Assembly (NCBI GenBank): GCA_002245135.1
Contig: NGBS01001169.1
Coordinates: 122,865-186,864, forward strand
DNA from: Proteromonas lacertae
Lineage: Eukaryota; Sar; Bigyra; Opalinata; Proteromonadidae
DNA length: 64,000 nt
Direction: 5' to 3'
Position 1 is the first letter of the stretch. Each line of letters begins with the position of its first letter. A program made the position numbers and the translations under genes. Positions 25,401 through 38,200 of the stretch are shown piece by piece. The notes beneath the pieces are model-generated. The model did not search any database and was not told the DNA's origin. It saw nothing but the letters and a program-made list of their open reading frames with translations.

Positions 25401-25457
25401 TGTTTAGGATTAAATGGAAATAAAAAGCGTAAAGAAGGTCATTGTATAATCCAATAA
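22405..25457 (+). CDS. kinase-like protein (HRN) with tripled C-terminal module and CaaX-like end
   Basis: Start ATG at 22405 (MSTAND). A 30-nt intron (22717-22746) splits the kinase-like domain. The Gly-rich loop is degenerate (NETKRSTVYLV), IIHRNIKPQNIYI carries Asn in place of the catalytic Asp, GDFGI and YMAPELW are kept, and DVFAFGCILYEIYTLRSAF is typical. Poly-Gln, Asp and Pro-rich linkers follow. The rest holds three related modules built around FYL-E-DYL-FDF(M/I)(E/D) and, directly after an intron, xPxxxQxxPKF (starting about 23780, 24372 and 25134). The protein ends HCIIQ, a CaaX-like prenylation motif. Length about 950 residues in at least seven exons. Membership near the NEK/ULK-like kinases is a guess; activity is doubtful. 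Confidence 0.7.
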
Positions 25458-25531
25458 ATGGTTTTAAAATATAGTTTTTATGTCTGTAATTATTTCTTTA
25501 TTAAACAATAAAATAACAAATACTAAATACA

Positions 25532-26763
25532 TTATTCATCTTTATTTATTTTACCAAAAACAGAATCTTCTTCAACTTTATTAAAATCTATACTATAAAA
25601 AATAGTACCTATAATAACAAAAAACAATCCAAGCCAATGATAAAGAGTGAAAACATTATTAAAATACCAAATTGATAAAATTAAACTCATTAGTTTTCTT
25701 AAAGTTAAGATTAAGGTACAAGTTAAAGTACCAAATGAACTAGTTAATGAATAAACTCCTTGAATACAAACGCACTGAGTAATAACATTCATTAAAATAT
25801 AAAACCACACTTCAGATACTTTAAAATTGAATATTTCAATTTCTTTTGTTGTTAATACAACATTCATATTATTTTGAAGTATTTTAGGAGATAAAATTAT
25901 CACAAAGAATGGAATTCCTATAAGATGTTGGTATAATAAACCTTCTTTCCAATTCTTTCCATATGTTTTATAAGTATTCTCTTGAAGATGTCCTAATATT
26001 GCTAGAAATAATTAAATAATTAAATAAATAAATATTTATATATACAACTTAGAAATAACACAATGATCAACAAAAATACACCAAAAATAAATTCATATTG
26101 AAAAGTTGTGTTTTTATTATTTTCATTTTCTAATTCATCATTTAATATAATAATCAAATCTTTGTCATCACCACAACAACCATGAGTTTTATTACCTATT
26201 GATATCTCCTATTTTTAATAGAAGATGTTTAAAAACTCAATATATATATACAGATAATGTTACAATTAGAGTTCCGATTGTGACTGAGATAATTGAGAGT
26301 ATTTTTTGAATTGAATATTTCTTCTGGAAAAATACATAACCAACAAGCGCAGATGCAACAAGAGAAGATGAACGAAAGGTAATATGAAAAGGCTGAATCA
26401 CAAATGATTAATAATTATTAAGTACTTGAGAGATATGATATGAAAATGCTTTATTGTTAAGATAACTCATCAATACAAACACAATAGTAATTTTAAACCA
26501 TGATGAAAGAGGAGTGTTTGGCTTGTTTATAGAGATTTTGTTTTTCTAAAACGTAAAAACAAATTATACTTCATATTTAATGTTTAAAAAGAATGCATAT
26601 AACGATACACCAACAAATTGAAACAGAGTGAGGAAAGGACCAGAATTCGCATCAATTCTACAAGTTATGACTAATTTTACTTCACTAATTTCTCCAGAAA
26701 AAGGTTGTTCAGGCCACACCCACAAAATATCAATGCAACAGATGATATTAAGGAAGATTTCAT
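25532..26763 (-). CDS. SLC35B4: nucleotide-sugar transporter, SLC35B4/Yea4-like
   Basis: ATG at 26763 begins MKSSLISSVALIFCGCGLNN, a first membrane helix. A 23-nt intron (26658-26680) joins to IDANSGPFLTLFQFVG, a family hallmark near TM2. Further short exons give more helices. The last exon carries VWFYILMNVITQ, TCTLILTLRKLMSLILSIWY and FTLYHWLGLFFVIIGT, matching the C-terminal half of SLC35B4 (UDP-xylose/UDP-GlcNAc transport into ER/Golgi). The C-terminus is hydrophilic (NKDE). About 350 residues and about ten predicted helices. Substrate is inferred from family only. The small exons near 25980-26560 were not each verified. Confidence 0.82.
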
Positions 26764-27155
26764 GAAATGATCTAAAGAAGTTTGATTATCGTTTGAACAT
26801 CATTTTCGATTTATTGAATGAATGAATAGGTATTTATTACTATATATATCGCTATGGATTTAGTCATTGCTTTTCTGACAAATATACAGAAAAGAGATAG
26901 AAAAATCCTATACTTCCTTTAAATCTGGTTAAATTAGTTTGGGTTTGATAATACTATATTATATGATATTTTGTTTTCTTATATGAGATAATTTTCATAG
27001 AATTGTCGATGAAAATATAAACCAGATGAAGAATAAGCTAAATCTCTGATTATTGTTATCTTTGATTGTTTCCATCTTCATATATTATTATTATTATTAT
27101 GTTATATATATTTATATAGAAATGAGCAAATAATAAATATGCAAAATAAATAAAA
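26764..27155. other. intergenic region
   Basis: About 390 bp of AT-rich sequence between the transporter start and the stop of the next leftward gene. I see no open reading frame of note, no tRNA-like structure and no repeat apart from short TTATTA runs near 27085. Confidence 0.5.
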
Positions 27156-28373
27156 TCATTCAAAAGATCTACCAAAATAATCATCATTATTCTCATCATC
27201 ATTAATATCATCCAACACACTACTAATATCTTCTTGAAGTATATTACTATCAATCTTATTACCAGTTGAATTATTATTATTATTATTATTACTGTTTTGA
27301 GATTTTAATGAATGTACAGGTGAAACTAACTCATCATTTTGGAATAGAGTAACTGATGGTAATGGTAATGGTGGTGGAGGTTGTTGTTGTGTTGGTATAG
27401 GTGAATTAATATCAGAAAAATCATCAGAATTAGAGGATGAATCTTTCAACTTTATTACTGGAGTTTCTTCAATATCTTCTACACTTAATGTTTCTTCTTT
27501 TGGTACTTTATTATTATTTGATATTGGAGTTATTACTGTTGGTGATGCTGGTGGTGGTGATTTTCTATTTTCAGATTGTCTTGGTGTTACAGTAACTGGT
27601 GTAATTGATGTTTTTAATGGAATAGAACGAGTTGAACTTGGTGTTGGAGGTGGAGATCTGTGGTGATATTGTTTATTATTATTATTATTATTTGTCATTG
27701 TTGTTGTTGTTGTTGTTGTTGGTTCTTTCTCTGGTTCTAATGATACAACTTTTGGTTGAGTTAATGATAGTCTATGTCTAGTTGTGTTTATATTATTATT
27801 ATTGATTGTGGGTGTAAGTATTCTTTGGTAATTACTTGTATAATTATATCCTTGCGATAAGGTTGATTTTAGACTTGATAATATCATATCTTCCATTTTA
27901 CTTGTTCTATTTTGATAGATTGATAATGATTTGGTTATACATATGGTTTTTATTGTCTTCTAATGTGGCTTTCAATATTCCTTTATATTTCTTTCTTAGT
28001 CTTGCGTGTTTGATAACTTCAATTTCTAGTTTAGCATTCTCTTCTTTATAATTTTCAATCTCTTTGTGTAACTGTTGTATTTTTTCTGATATAAGTAATT
28101 CATCATAATCAGTATGTTTCTTCATATTTGTTACTCTCCATTCAGAGTCAATAAATCTTACATTGTAATCTGTTTTTACTGAATTAGATGGAGTTTGCCA
28201 TAAATGAAGATTTAGTTCAACTGGAAGTAACAATGATTTTTGAGTTTTTAAATAATCTTTCCTAAAAAATTACATATTAAATGACTGTATTAAGTAGAAT
28301 AATAGTATAGAAATATGGTATTTCAAGTATATAAGATAGAATTTTGTAATATTATATATAAATACGGATCCAT
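27156..28373 (-). CDS. coiled-coil protein with Ser/Thr/Pro/Gln-rich tail, unknown
   Basis: ATG at 28373 (first exon ATGGATCC) is followed by an unusually long intron for this genome, about 100 nt (28265-28365), then MDPKDYLKTQKS continues into a small N-terminal globular-looking part (LLLPVELNLHLWQ, FIDSEWRVTN). About 60 residues of coiled coil follow (EKIQQLHKEIENYKEENAKL). A 34-nt intron leads to a roughly 240-residue low-complexity tail with many SP/TP sites and poly-Thr, Asn and Gln. The tail looks disordered and heavily phosphorylatable. I do not recognise the family; a centrosomal/flagellar coiled-coil protein is possible. Confidence 0.6.
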
Positions 28374-28477
28374 TCGTGAGAAAATAACAAAACAAATTTG
28401 AAATTATTCAAACAGTAATCAAACTAACACAAAGTAAAAAAAAACAAAATCAATCATTTACCTAACTAATTAGTTAC

Positions 28478-30180
28478 TTATAGGTATGTTTTCAAAAATG
28501 GATACATCATTGAAGTTACAAAGGGTGGATATTTCTTCACAGATGGTGGATTTCTGATAGGATCATTAAAATCTTCATATTTCACATCCTTACACTATTT
28601 AAAATATAATAAATAACAATCAAAAAATACATCTCTTTTAATATTCATCAATTCATCATAAAACTGTTTCTGAATATCAGTATCTTCAGTAAATATATAC
28701 AACTCTGTTTCAGTATCTCTCTCATACGATCTTCTACCATAATTTGTACTTCCTAGTCCTATAATTGATGGATATTTCTCATTCTCTTTAGTTGACCATA
28801 ATGCTTTAACATGATAAGTCCATTCTTTACGAATATATTCAGTCAATACTCTGTTAGTGTTTGAAAACAAGTCTAATTGTTTAAATAGTTTCTTTTCATT
28901 CTATTTATTTTATATATTATATATATTATACAATAGAATATAATCTGGGAATCATAGCAACAAAGCTTTTATCAGGATAAAAATCATTTGTCTAAATCAA
29001 ATATAATAATAATATTATATATATATATATATATACATATGGTGTTGCAGTTTGCAATTCAATATTGCCTTTATATTCACTCAATATCTTTAATATATCT
29101 TTAGAATAATTCAAATAAGCTGTAGCAAGTGTTGTATTATATTTATTATCACTTAATGTTCTTAGTAAATTACTAAATACAATATCTCCCATATTTAATC
29201 CAATTGGTGAATATTGAACTGATGGAACAATATATGTCTTACAATTATCATTATTTAATTGATTATTAGGTTGAAATAATAATGAAGATATATCATTTAA
29301 GCATTGTAATTGTTGATCTGGTGAAACTATAAATGAAGAAAGATTAAAATAAGAAAAATACAAACAAATTCATTAATAGATCCTGAATATGTAACAATAG
29401 TAGAATAATTACACATTATTTTAACCAATCTATATAATAAATAAATAAATAATATACTCGTAATAAAACTGAGTTAATTGATCATCATGAAACAATACAT
29501 ATCTATCCTGTCTATTAATGAAATAATCATGAGTAAGATTAGCACCACTGATTATTACATTATCATCCCAACCATATACTTTCATATGATGAACTCCTAC
29601 TGTCTCCATTACTCTGGTTGGTACTTTCTCAAAGGGAACATCATGTAGATGAGGTGTACCGTGTAAATAGAGTTTAATATTCTGAGGATATTCTTGAAGT
29701 AGTGATTGAACCATACTTACAGAGGTTGTTCTGGTTGGATAACCTCTTAATCCACGATATTTGTCGAAGAGTATTATTACTTCGATGTTTGGATTCTTTT
29801 TTATACTGTCTTTCACTGTTTCTACAAGTTGTTTTTCTAAATCACTTATTCCACAATACAAGCAACTTAAGAAAATCCTTGCTTTTGCTTGTTCTATTCC
29901 TTTCTGCAAAATAATAATCATTATTGATATACTATAAGCGCTTTAAAAAACTCTGAAGGAGTATTCATCACTTCAACATTTTTAACATCATTTATGGGGA
30001 AACATTTGAAATTTGAATTGATAAAAGGAGTTACAGCAAGTCTGGGTGTCTCAACACTCCAATTCTTCAATTCACTCTTCAACTTTTTAGCTAAAGAAAA
30101 ATAGATTGGACTTTTATACTCTTCATTATCTGAAGTGGTTTAGAATAACCAAATATCTCTCTTTTAAGAAGATGAAACAT
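28478..30180 (-). CDS. PGS1: phosphatidylglycerophosphate synthase (PLD family)
   Basis: Starts at ATG 30180 (MFHLLKREIFGYSKPLQ), an N-terminus with basic and hydrophobic residues and one acidic residue, compatible with a mitochondrial presequence. Six or more exons give about 450 residues. Family features in order: FFKALIKGIEQAKARIFLS, the first HKD motif HHMKVYGWDDNVIISGANL with YFINRQDRYVL, and a second HKD-like HVKALWSTKEN...IIGLGSTNYGRRS. Known reaction: CDP-diacylglycerol plus glycerol-3-phosphate gives phosphatidylglycerophosphate, the first committed step to phosphatidylglycerol and cardiolipin in mitochondria. This is the eukaryotic PLD-superfamily enzyme, not the bacterial PgsA type. 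The C-terminus ends MMYPFLKTYL. Confidence 0.9.
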
Positions 30181-30531
30181 ATTTCAAAATTTATAGTCGT
30201 TTTATTGTATTATATTGAATTTTTAAATTTAAGATGTATGAATAATTTAGGTATAAAATGAATGGAATATCAATAATTATGGTTAAACATTCTCTTTTAT
30301 CGATTAAAATAAAACATAAACAAAATCTAAACTATTTGTAGTTAAATTATTCAAACGTTTTGTTGTACCTATTAATTTTGAAAGCTTGTGTAACTTTCAT
30401 TCAAATATTCACTTTAAATACAATGTTGAAACACAAACTGTCAATTTCAAAAAATTTTAAAAATGGGGCTTTCAAAAAAACAGCCAAAACTCAAATTTTT
30501 AGCTGTTAGCATTTCTTAAGGTTTTTCTCTA
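30181..30531. promoter_or_regulatory. intergenic region between PGS1 and Rac-like gene
   Basis: A 351-bp divergent spacer. Near its right end an inverted AACAGC (about 30478-30483) and AGCTGTT (30501-30507) flank AAACTCAAATTTTT, 25 bp before the Rac-like start codon; AACTG also occurs at 30436-30440. A similar inverted element lies upstream of the long coiled-coil gene at 54411. Promoter role is inferred. Confidence 0.35.
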
Positions 30532-31279
30532 ATGGAGAGCATAAAATGTGTCACAATAGGGTATGATATTTTTTATTATGGATTTCTAATTCATTATATA
30601 GAGATGGTGCAGTAGGTAAGACATGTATGTTGATTTCGTATTGCTTAAATAAATTTCCAGAAGAATATATACCTACAGGTATTAGATTTAATTCTATGTT
30701 GTTTAGTTTTCGATAATTACCAAGCTAATATCTATGTTGACGAAAAGCCAGTAAATCTTGGTTTGTGGGATACTGCTGGTATATTTCATATTGTTTATGG
30801 TTATTAAATAGGTCAGGAAGATTATGATCGTCTAAGACCTCTTAGTTATCCAGGTACTGACATGTTTATTCTTTGCTTTGACCTTATAAAGTATAGATGT
30901 TATAATTATATTTTCTAGTCCTACATCACTCGAAAACATAGAAGAAAAGTGGTATAAAGAGATTAATGAATATTGGAATGATCCAAAACATAATAATGAT
31001 ACAAAGAAACCAGTTCCATTCATATTGGTCGGTACAAAGCTTGATATGCGAAATGATCCCAACGTTGTAAAGAAGAAGGAAAGTGAAGGAGTTAAAGTTG
31101 TGACACGTGAGAAAGGTCAAGCTATGGCAGATAAATTACATGCTCGTAAGTATGTAGAATGTTCTGCCAGAACTCAAGAAGGATTGAAAGAAGTGTTTGA
31201 CTCAGCCATTAGATGTGCGATGCAAATAAAACAAGACAAGAAGAACGATTCAGGAGGTGGGTGTTGTGTAATTGTATAG
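30532..31279 (+). CDS. Rho-family GTPase, Rac-like
   Basis: Five exons with introns of about 28-41 nt, giving about 200 residues. P-loop [12 protein letters not shown], switch [13 protein letters not shown], switch [19 protein letters not shown], the Rho insert region, NKxD-type VGTKLD, and ECSARTQ are all present. The C-terminus CCVIV provides a CaaX box for geranylgeranylation and membrane binding. [21 protein letters not shown]-type switch II is Rac rather than Rho or Cdc42. Expected role: actin and membrane dynamics. The next gene is a tandem paralog with the same intron positions. Confidence 0.93.
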
Positions 31280-31412
31280 ACGGAATAAAAACTATCTTAA
31301 TGCTATTATTCATTTAATGACTTTTGTTTTTTAGAAATCTAAAATTTTAGGAAAAAGCTTGGCTTGGTAGTTTTTGAAGTGATTTTTTTAATCTTCTAAG
31401 ATCTACTGTACG

Positions 31413-32177
31413 ATGGAGAACGTCAAATGTGTAGCAGTTGGGTATTAATATTTACATTAATTATTATGCTTTAGAGATGGTGCAGTTGGTAAGACTTGTT
31501 TGTTGATTACATACTGCAAAAAGGTCTTTCCTGTTGATTATATTCCCACAGGTATAAAAATTATTTTCATATGTTAGTATTTGATAACTATCAAACCAAT
31601 ATTGATATAAATGGCAAAACTGTTAATCTTGGCTTATGGGATACAGCTGGTATTTCTTAAACACTATTTTCTCAATAGGACAGGAAGATTATGATAGATT
31701 AAGACATTTAAGTTATCCCAATACAGATATTTTCTTTTTCTGCTTTGATCTGACAAAGTATAAATTGTTCTGTTATTTATATCTAATAGTGCTGTATCAT
31801 TAGCGAACATTGAATTAAAATGGTATTCAGAAGTAAATAAATTTTGGCAAAAGAGTCATGAAAAGGACAAGACTCCTTTAAACTTTATATTAGTAGGTAC
31901 AAAATTGGATGCTCGTAATGATGCTGCTTATGTTGCAAAATTAAGTTCAGAAGGCAAAGAAATTGTCACTACAGAAAAAGTATGTTATTCTGATTGTTAT
32001 TTTTATATTTAGGGTCAAGAAATGGCTGATAAATTACACGCTAAAGCTTATGTTGAATGCAGTGCTAAAGAAGGAACAAATTTGAATGGAATTTTTACTT
32101 CAGCTTGTGAATATGTGCTTAATGCTCGTGCAGACAAAAAGAAAGCACAAAAGAAGAAGGGCTGTACTTTATTATAA
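31413..32177 (+). CDS. Rho-family GTPase, divergent Rac-like paralog
   Basis: Tandem duplicate of the preceding gene, 134 bp downstream, with about 196 residues. P-loop [58 protein letters not shown] and ECSAKEG are intact, and the C-terminus is a Lys-rich [13 protein letters not shown], so a CaaX box (CTLL) with a polybasic region. Its introns sit at the same codons as in the first paralog, plus one extra 33-nt intron after the TTEK codons (about 31980-32012) that the first copy lacks. All catalytic residues appear present. Confidence 0.92.
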
Positions 32178-32289
32178 GGTAAAATCATATGTTTTTATTA
32201 TATATCTATTATTTTTTTAAATTCACTTCAAAAAAAACATAAAAATACAATATATATTAATAATACAAGTTAAGAACGATTATAATGAT

Positions 32290-35200
32290 TTATTTTGGTG
32301 TCCAAACTATAATATTACCTTCTTTATCAACTGAGAGAAGATTCTTAATTTGTCTCTCTTGAGGCCATATTCTCAATACAGTAATAGGTGATTGGAATTG
32401 AGTTTTATTATCATTATCAGTAACAGATAATTCTGAATAAACCATTAAAGATCTTTGTAATGGAATAAATTCTTTTTTAACTTCTTCTTCTCCTTCTTTC
32501 TTTTTCTATATCTTCAGGTTGTGTAGTTAACGGTTCTGACGTATTAATTGTATTTGTATGTGCTGGTGAAGATGATGAAGAAAGTGGTAGTGGTGGTGGA
32601 GGAGGTAATTCACCTTTTGAAAATGTTCTAACTCTAAATGATTTAAAAGCACTTTTAAATGAATTAAACAACTGTGTTGGTTGAACAGCAGAAACTAGTG
32701 AATTTGTCTTTCTTTCAACTTTCTTATAGATTATAATCTCTGTAGATTTATGAGGATCATTGATTGGTGGACTTTCGACATTCGGTCTTTGCATACTCCA
32801 TAATCGAATAGTACCATCATAGTGACCAGTTATACATACAATACCATCATAATATTCTACACAAGGTAATGCCATAAATGAAGTACAAGGAGATAAGGAT
32901 GATATATTAATAGAAGATAAACACACACCATTAATATTATACATCCTTAAACAGTTATCACTGATTGTATATAAATCACCTGTTATGTTGTTAATATCAA
33001 CATAATTCACTGGTTTTGAATGACCATATAATGAACGAATGAATTGTAATTCATATAAACACCAAACTATCGCTGTTCCATCATTACTTCCACTTAATAT
33101 TATACCATAATTTAAAGATATTGCTATTGACAATATTGAACTATGATGACCTGATAAAGTAGCTAATACTTTCAATTCTCTTTTCTTTGATGTTACATAG
33201 GGAGTTGATACTATTAAAACACCATCTTCACTACCAGTTACAATGTATTTACCATCTTTGGATATACACACTTTGGTGATAGGACTTGTATGAAATCCAG
33301 CATATAATGCTATTAGTTTACCTGGAGAACGATTGGAATTTTTAGTTGTATATTCTCTAATAGAACCATCTATAAAACCATATATGAATATTCTATTGAA
33401 TTTTGGAGGTATATAACACATATCATAACCTGTAGTATTTACTAATGGTGATAAATTACTATCTATACATGCCAAATCACTTATATTACCTTCAATTTTC
33501 GCTTTCTTATGAACTTCCAAGTCAATATTCTTGAATAAACCATGGATTTCAATCTCAAATGGAACTCTAATAATATTTGGATTATTATTGGCTGATTTTA
33601 TTACTAAGATTGATTTCTTTACATGAGGTGTTGCAAATAATTGAGATGGAGTTTGACCGAATTCTCTAATTTGTGATAATAATGATGTTTTCAATACTTC
33701 ATCTGTAATTTCTTCTATGTTAATTGCACCTTCATAAGTGTAAGGATGAAATACATTTTGTGATAATACAGCTTGTTCACCTCTCTGTTTAAATCCAAAT
33801 ATTAAGTCAATCCATTCATGCAGATGCAATGATACATATTCACACTCTAATGCTTGACGATGTATTCTAATAAATTCATATGGATCATTGTGACACCAAG
33901 GTGGTAATATAACATTATCAATATTCAAACCTTCTTGAGTATGACCAAATTTGAAATGATTTGAATTGATTAAGAATTCAGGTAAATAAAAGAACTCAGG
34001 TATTAATTCTCTTACATCTTGTGGATTAATATGAGCTGCACTATTCCATGATTCTTCAATACTAAAGAATAATCTATCAGGCATATCGAAATGACCTCCT
34101 TGTAAATCAACATGAACATGTGAAAATGGTTGTAATCTTACTAAATAATACAATACATAACCAGAACAGGAATAATGAAAACCATAATGATAAGGAGGAC
34201 CTAATTCTCTACTTTCCATCAAACCTTGGAACTTGAGTAAGAAATGTTCTGCTCTATCTTCATCTTGAGCTCCCATTGGTTTAGATAAATCTCTGAATGT
34301 TTCTGGATTCTTTAAATCCAATTCTTCACTTGTATAATCAGCTATAATCCATGGAAATACTGGATATTGTGTATAATCATTATATGTTCTACCAGCTAAA
34401 GTGTTCAATTTCATCAAATAATCGAAATTGGATAGTTTATTATCTTTCCATAGTTGTGTATATTGTTTTAATAATTCTGGTTTTGGATTCTTTGGATTTC
34501 TCAAGTGTCTTAATATACAATTCTTTAGTTTATGTGTAGTTGATAAAAACTCATTCAATGCTTCAGATGCTATCTTTTCATACACTAAAAATATTGTTGT
34601 TCCATCTAATTTGAAGAATTCAATAGCTGTTGGTTTTAATAAATAATTTCTTTTATAATAAATCTCGATTTCATCATACTCAATTCGTGTAATTTTAATT
34701 GAACTTGTAGTATCAGCACTAATTGTTGTATTTGATTGAGTGTGATATAAATCATCTTCAAATTCTCTTTCTTTTATTTCACCATCTTCATTCACTATAA
34801 AACCAGGTATAAAATACAGCGATGTATCACATCTTAAACAAATACCATCAAACTTATCCATTCCTCTTACTCTTGAACAATTGTATATCTTTTTAAATGG
34901 TTTATCTTGTGGTTGTAATAAAGAATTGATCAAATCAGAGATTTGAGATGAACCACCACTATCTTTGCTATTGTTATTTGTACTTGTATTTGCATTACCT
35001 AATAATGATTCAGCAGATCCTTGTCTTTTTACTTCAGAATCAGGATCAGCACCAGCTAATGGAGTTAATACTTCAGAAGCCATTGTAAGATCTTCATTGG
35101 CATCATCTATATTCAAATCTCCATCATTGAATGAGAATGTTTGTGATAAATTGATTGTTCCATTTAGATTAGTTATTGAACTGGGAGTTTGTATTGATTT

Positions 35201-38200
35201 GGATGATTCTGATTCTATTTCACTTATATCAATTGCATCTTCTTCAGCATGATTCAAGGCTTGAGCATTTAGCAAAGCTAATCTAGCATCAAACAAGCTT
35301 GGCTCGGATGGTCTTTTTACTTCTAAATTCTGATTGTTATTATCTAATTCAGCTAAAATACTATTACCTTTGAAATTTCTAGTTAATCTTTTTCTCATCC
35401 TTAGTTTAGTTTCTCTTGTACATAATTTCCATACGATTTTATCTTTATTCTCTTCTTCATCTATATCATTTCCTAATTGATCATATCCCCATATACATTT
35501 ACTATTTGAAATGGATTTTAATAATTCATAGAAATATTTTTTACCTATTCTTATTTCACTATTATATTTCCATTCTCTATCTTTATATAAAGATGATACT
35601 AGTGTATGACAATCCATTAATATGATATTGCACTCTTCAACATGTAAAACAGTATCATTATCATTATCTAATAGTAATTGAGTAGAACTTAAATGCTTCA
35701 TTCTTGATAACATAATTGGACTGGATGAACATTCTGAATCAATACTTATATTATTATAATCACTTGATATATCATTATTATTATTATTATTATTATTGGA
35801 GAATGTTGATGAAATATAATAAGAATCATTTATATCATAGAGTAGATTAGGAGATGAATATTTCTGGTTAATTACTGATATTAAATGAACATTTATCTTA
35901 TTATACCATTCTAAAAACTCATTACTTGAAGATAATGTGAATTTACTGAGTTTATCGATATAATCAGTTTGATCAACTTCTTCCAAATCTAAACTAATAA
36001 TAAATTCACTTATCAGTTTAGGATTCTGATTATTAATAGCTAAGAACAGTGATAAAACAGCTTTTCTTATATCTTCACTTGAACTATTCATTAAACTGAA
36101 TATAGATGAATATAATGGACCAGCAAATTGGTATAATAGTTTCTTATAAATGTTATCTTCTACTTCAGATGGTGTAGGTATTAATATATTAATATGACCT
36201 GATCCAGTTTGAATAGTTGATAATAAGTCCTTTTCTTCAGTAAAATTAGTAATAAAATAATAAAATAACAATTGTAAACACTGATTTAATATATCAAATT
36301 GATCTTTTATTCTATATTCTTCTTCTTCTACAACTACTCCATCTCCATTATCATTCTTAGTTTGTTGATGTTCGAATATGATTTGTAATATGTAACTATA
36401 CACTTCAAATGGAATAGTAAAATAATTAGATATTCCTCTACTTATATATTCATACATAATATCACACCAAGTTGAGAAATCTGAAGTATTGAATAAATTA
36501 TTCTTTACTTTCATTAAACAACTTAATAATTCTTTTGATACTAGATTATACCAGTTGTTAATAATCTTTGGGTATGACCAAATTGGACAATAATCAAATA
36601 AGCCATTGATTAGATCTTTAGAGGAAAATGAAGAGGTAATAGACTTTTCAATGACAGTTGCTATTAAATGAATCATTTTTTCACATTTTGAATTATCTAA
36701 TTCTTTATTATTATCTCCTTCTCCTCCTTCTGTATTATTATTATTATTATTACTCATATAATCATTAAATGAAGCCAATCTCTTCATTACAGGAATATCT
36801 TCTTCATCAAAATAATTCTCATTTATATTCAAATTAGAACTATCAGCTTCAATCATAAAGTTATTCTTTAAATCATCAATCTTTGAAGGATCAATATTAC
36901 TACAGTTCAATATACAAAAGTACAATGATATTATTGAATGTAAATAGGGTTTAGTATAAAAAACACTTTGAAATGTTCGATTATAACACCAAAATTCTTC
37001 AATATAAACAATTATTCTATCTACAAACTTAAAACATTCATCCTTTTTTTCTACAAAATTTTCTTTAATATATTCTCTTAATAGGATGATAATACTGGAG
37101 AATATGTTTAGAATATTATCATTTGTATTGATAATAACAGTATCTGTAATAGGTAATTCAATATATTCAAAGTTATTATCCAATATTTCTTTATAAATAT
37201 TTGTTTTTTCTAATGGAACATTAAAGAATAATGCTAATAGGATTGAGAATATGATTGGAATATTTATAAATGATTTAATAAATGGTAATATCTTTGCCAT
37301 TACATTATTATCAATAAATGTTAACAAACACTCATTACTATTCTGTAAATACTCAACTAAGAGATAGATACCAAGAACAAATGTTAATGGTATTGTACAA
37401 TTTGAGAATAAAGTACCAAACCATTCTAATGATAATGTTGAAGTGGAGAGATTGTATAACTCTAATGATGTATAATTCTTAATAATCCTTATTAATAAAG
37501 TTAAAAAATATTGAGCCGTTTTCTCATTGGCTTGATAAAGCTTGGGTAAATAAACCAAACCAGATGTTAGATTATTCATTGTTAACTGTTTATATTTATC
37601 AGGTGATAATAAGGATGCAATAATAATGGATGGAATTTGGAATAATACTTTATTAGAGTGAAGGTAATCAACATTGTTTTTATTGCTGATTATCAGATTA
37701 TACAATATATCTGACAATTGTTCTAATATATCATTTTGAATATTAGTTAATGATAAGATAATATGAATCACAGCTTCAATACAATCTGTTTTAACAAATA
37801 AACTGATGTTTTCTTCACAATAACTGTTGTTGTTTGATACAGCATCGATTAATATCTTTATACACTTAGATATATAATTATTAGGAGTGTTTTGAAGTAA
37901 AGCTGTATTATAAAAGAATAATTTTAAAGATTCTTCACTTTTAAATGTAAAATTCTCACCTTTTGTCAGTATAAACAAAGAGAATGTATCATGAAAAGCT
38001 TGATCATCAAACCATTGTTCTTTCACTACTTTTAACAATAAAAATGATAATAACAAATTACCATCTTTAAATGAATCATAATTTCCATAATATTCATTTT
38101 TCTTTATTATTTCTTTAATTGATTTAATTAATACACAATAATCAGATGATTTATAGATTTGTAGCATGAATGGTAATAACAAATTCAATCCACCAATAGA

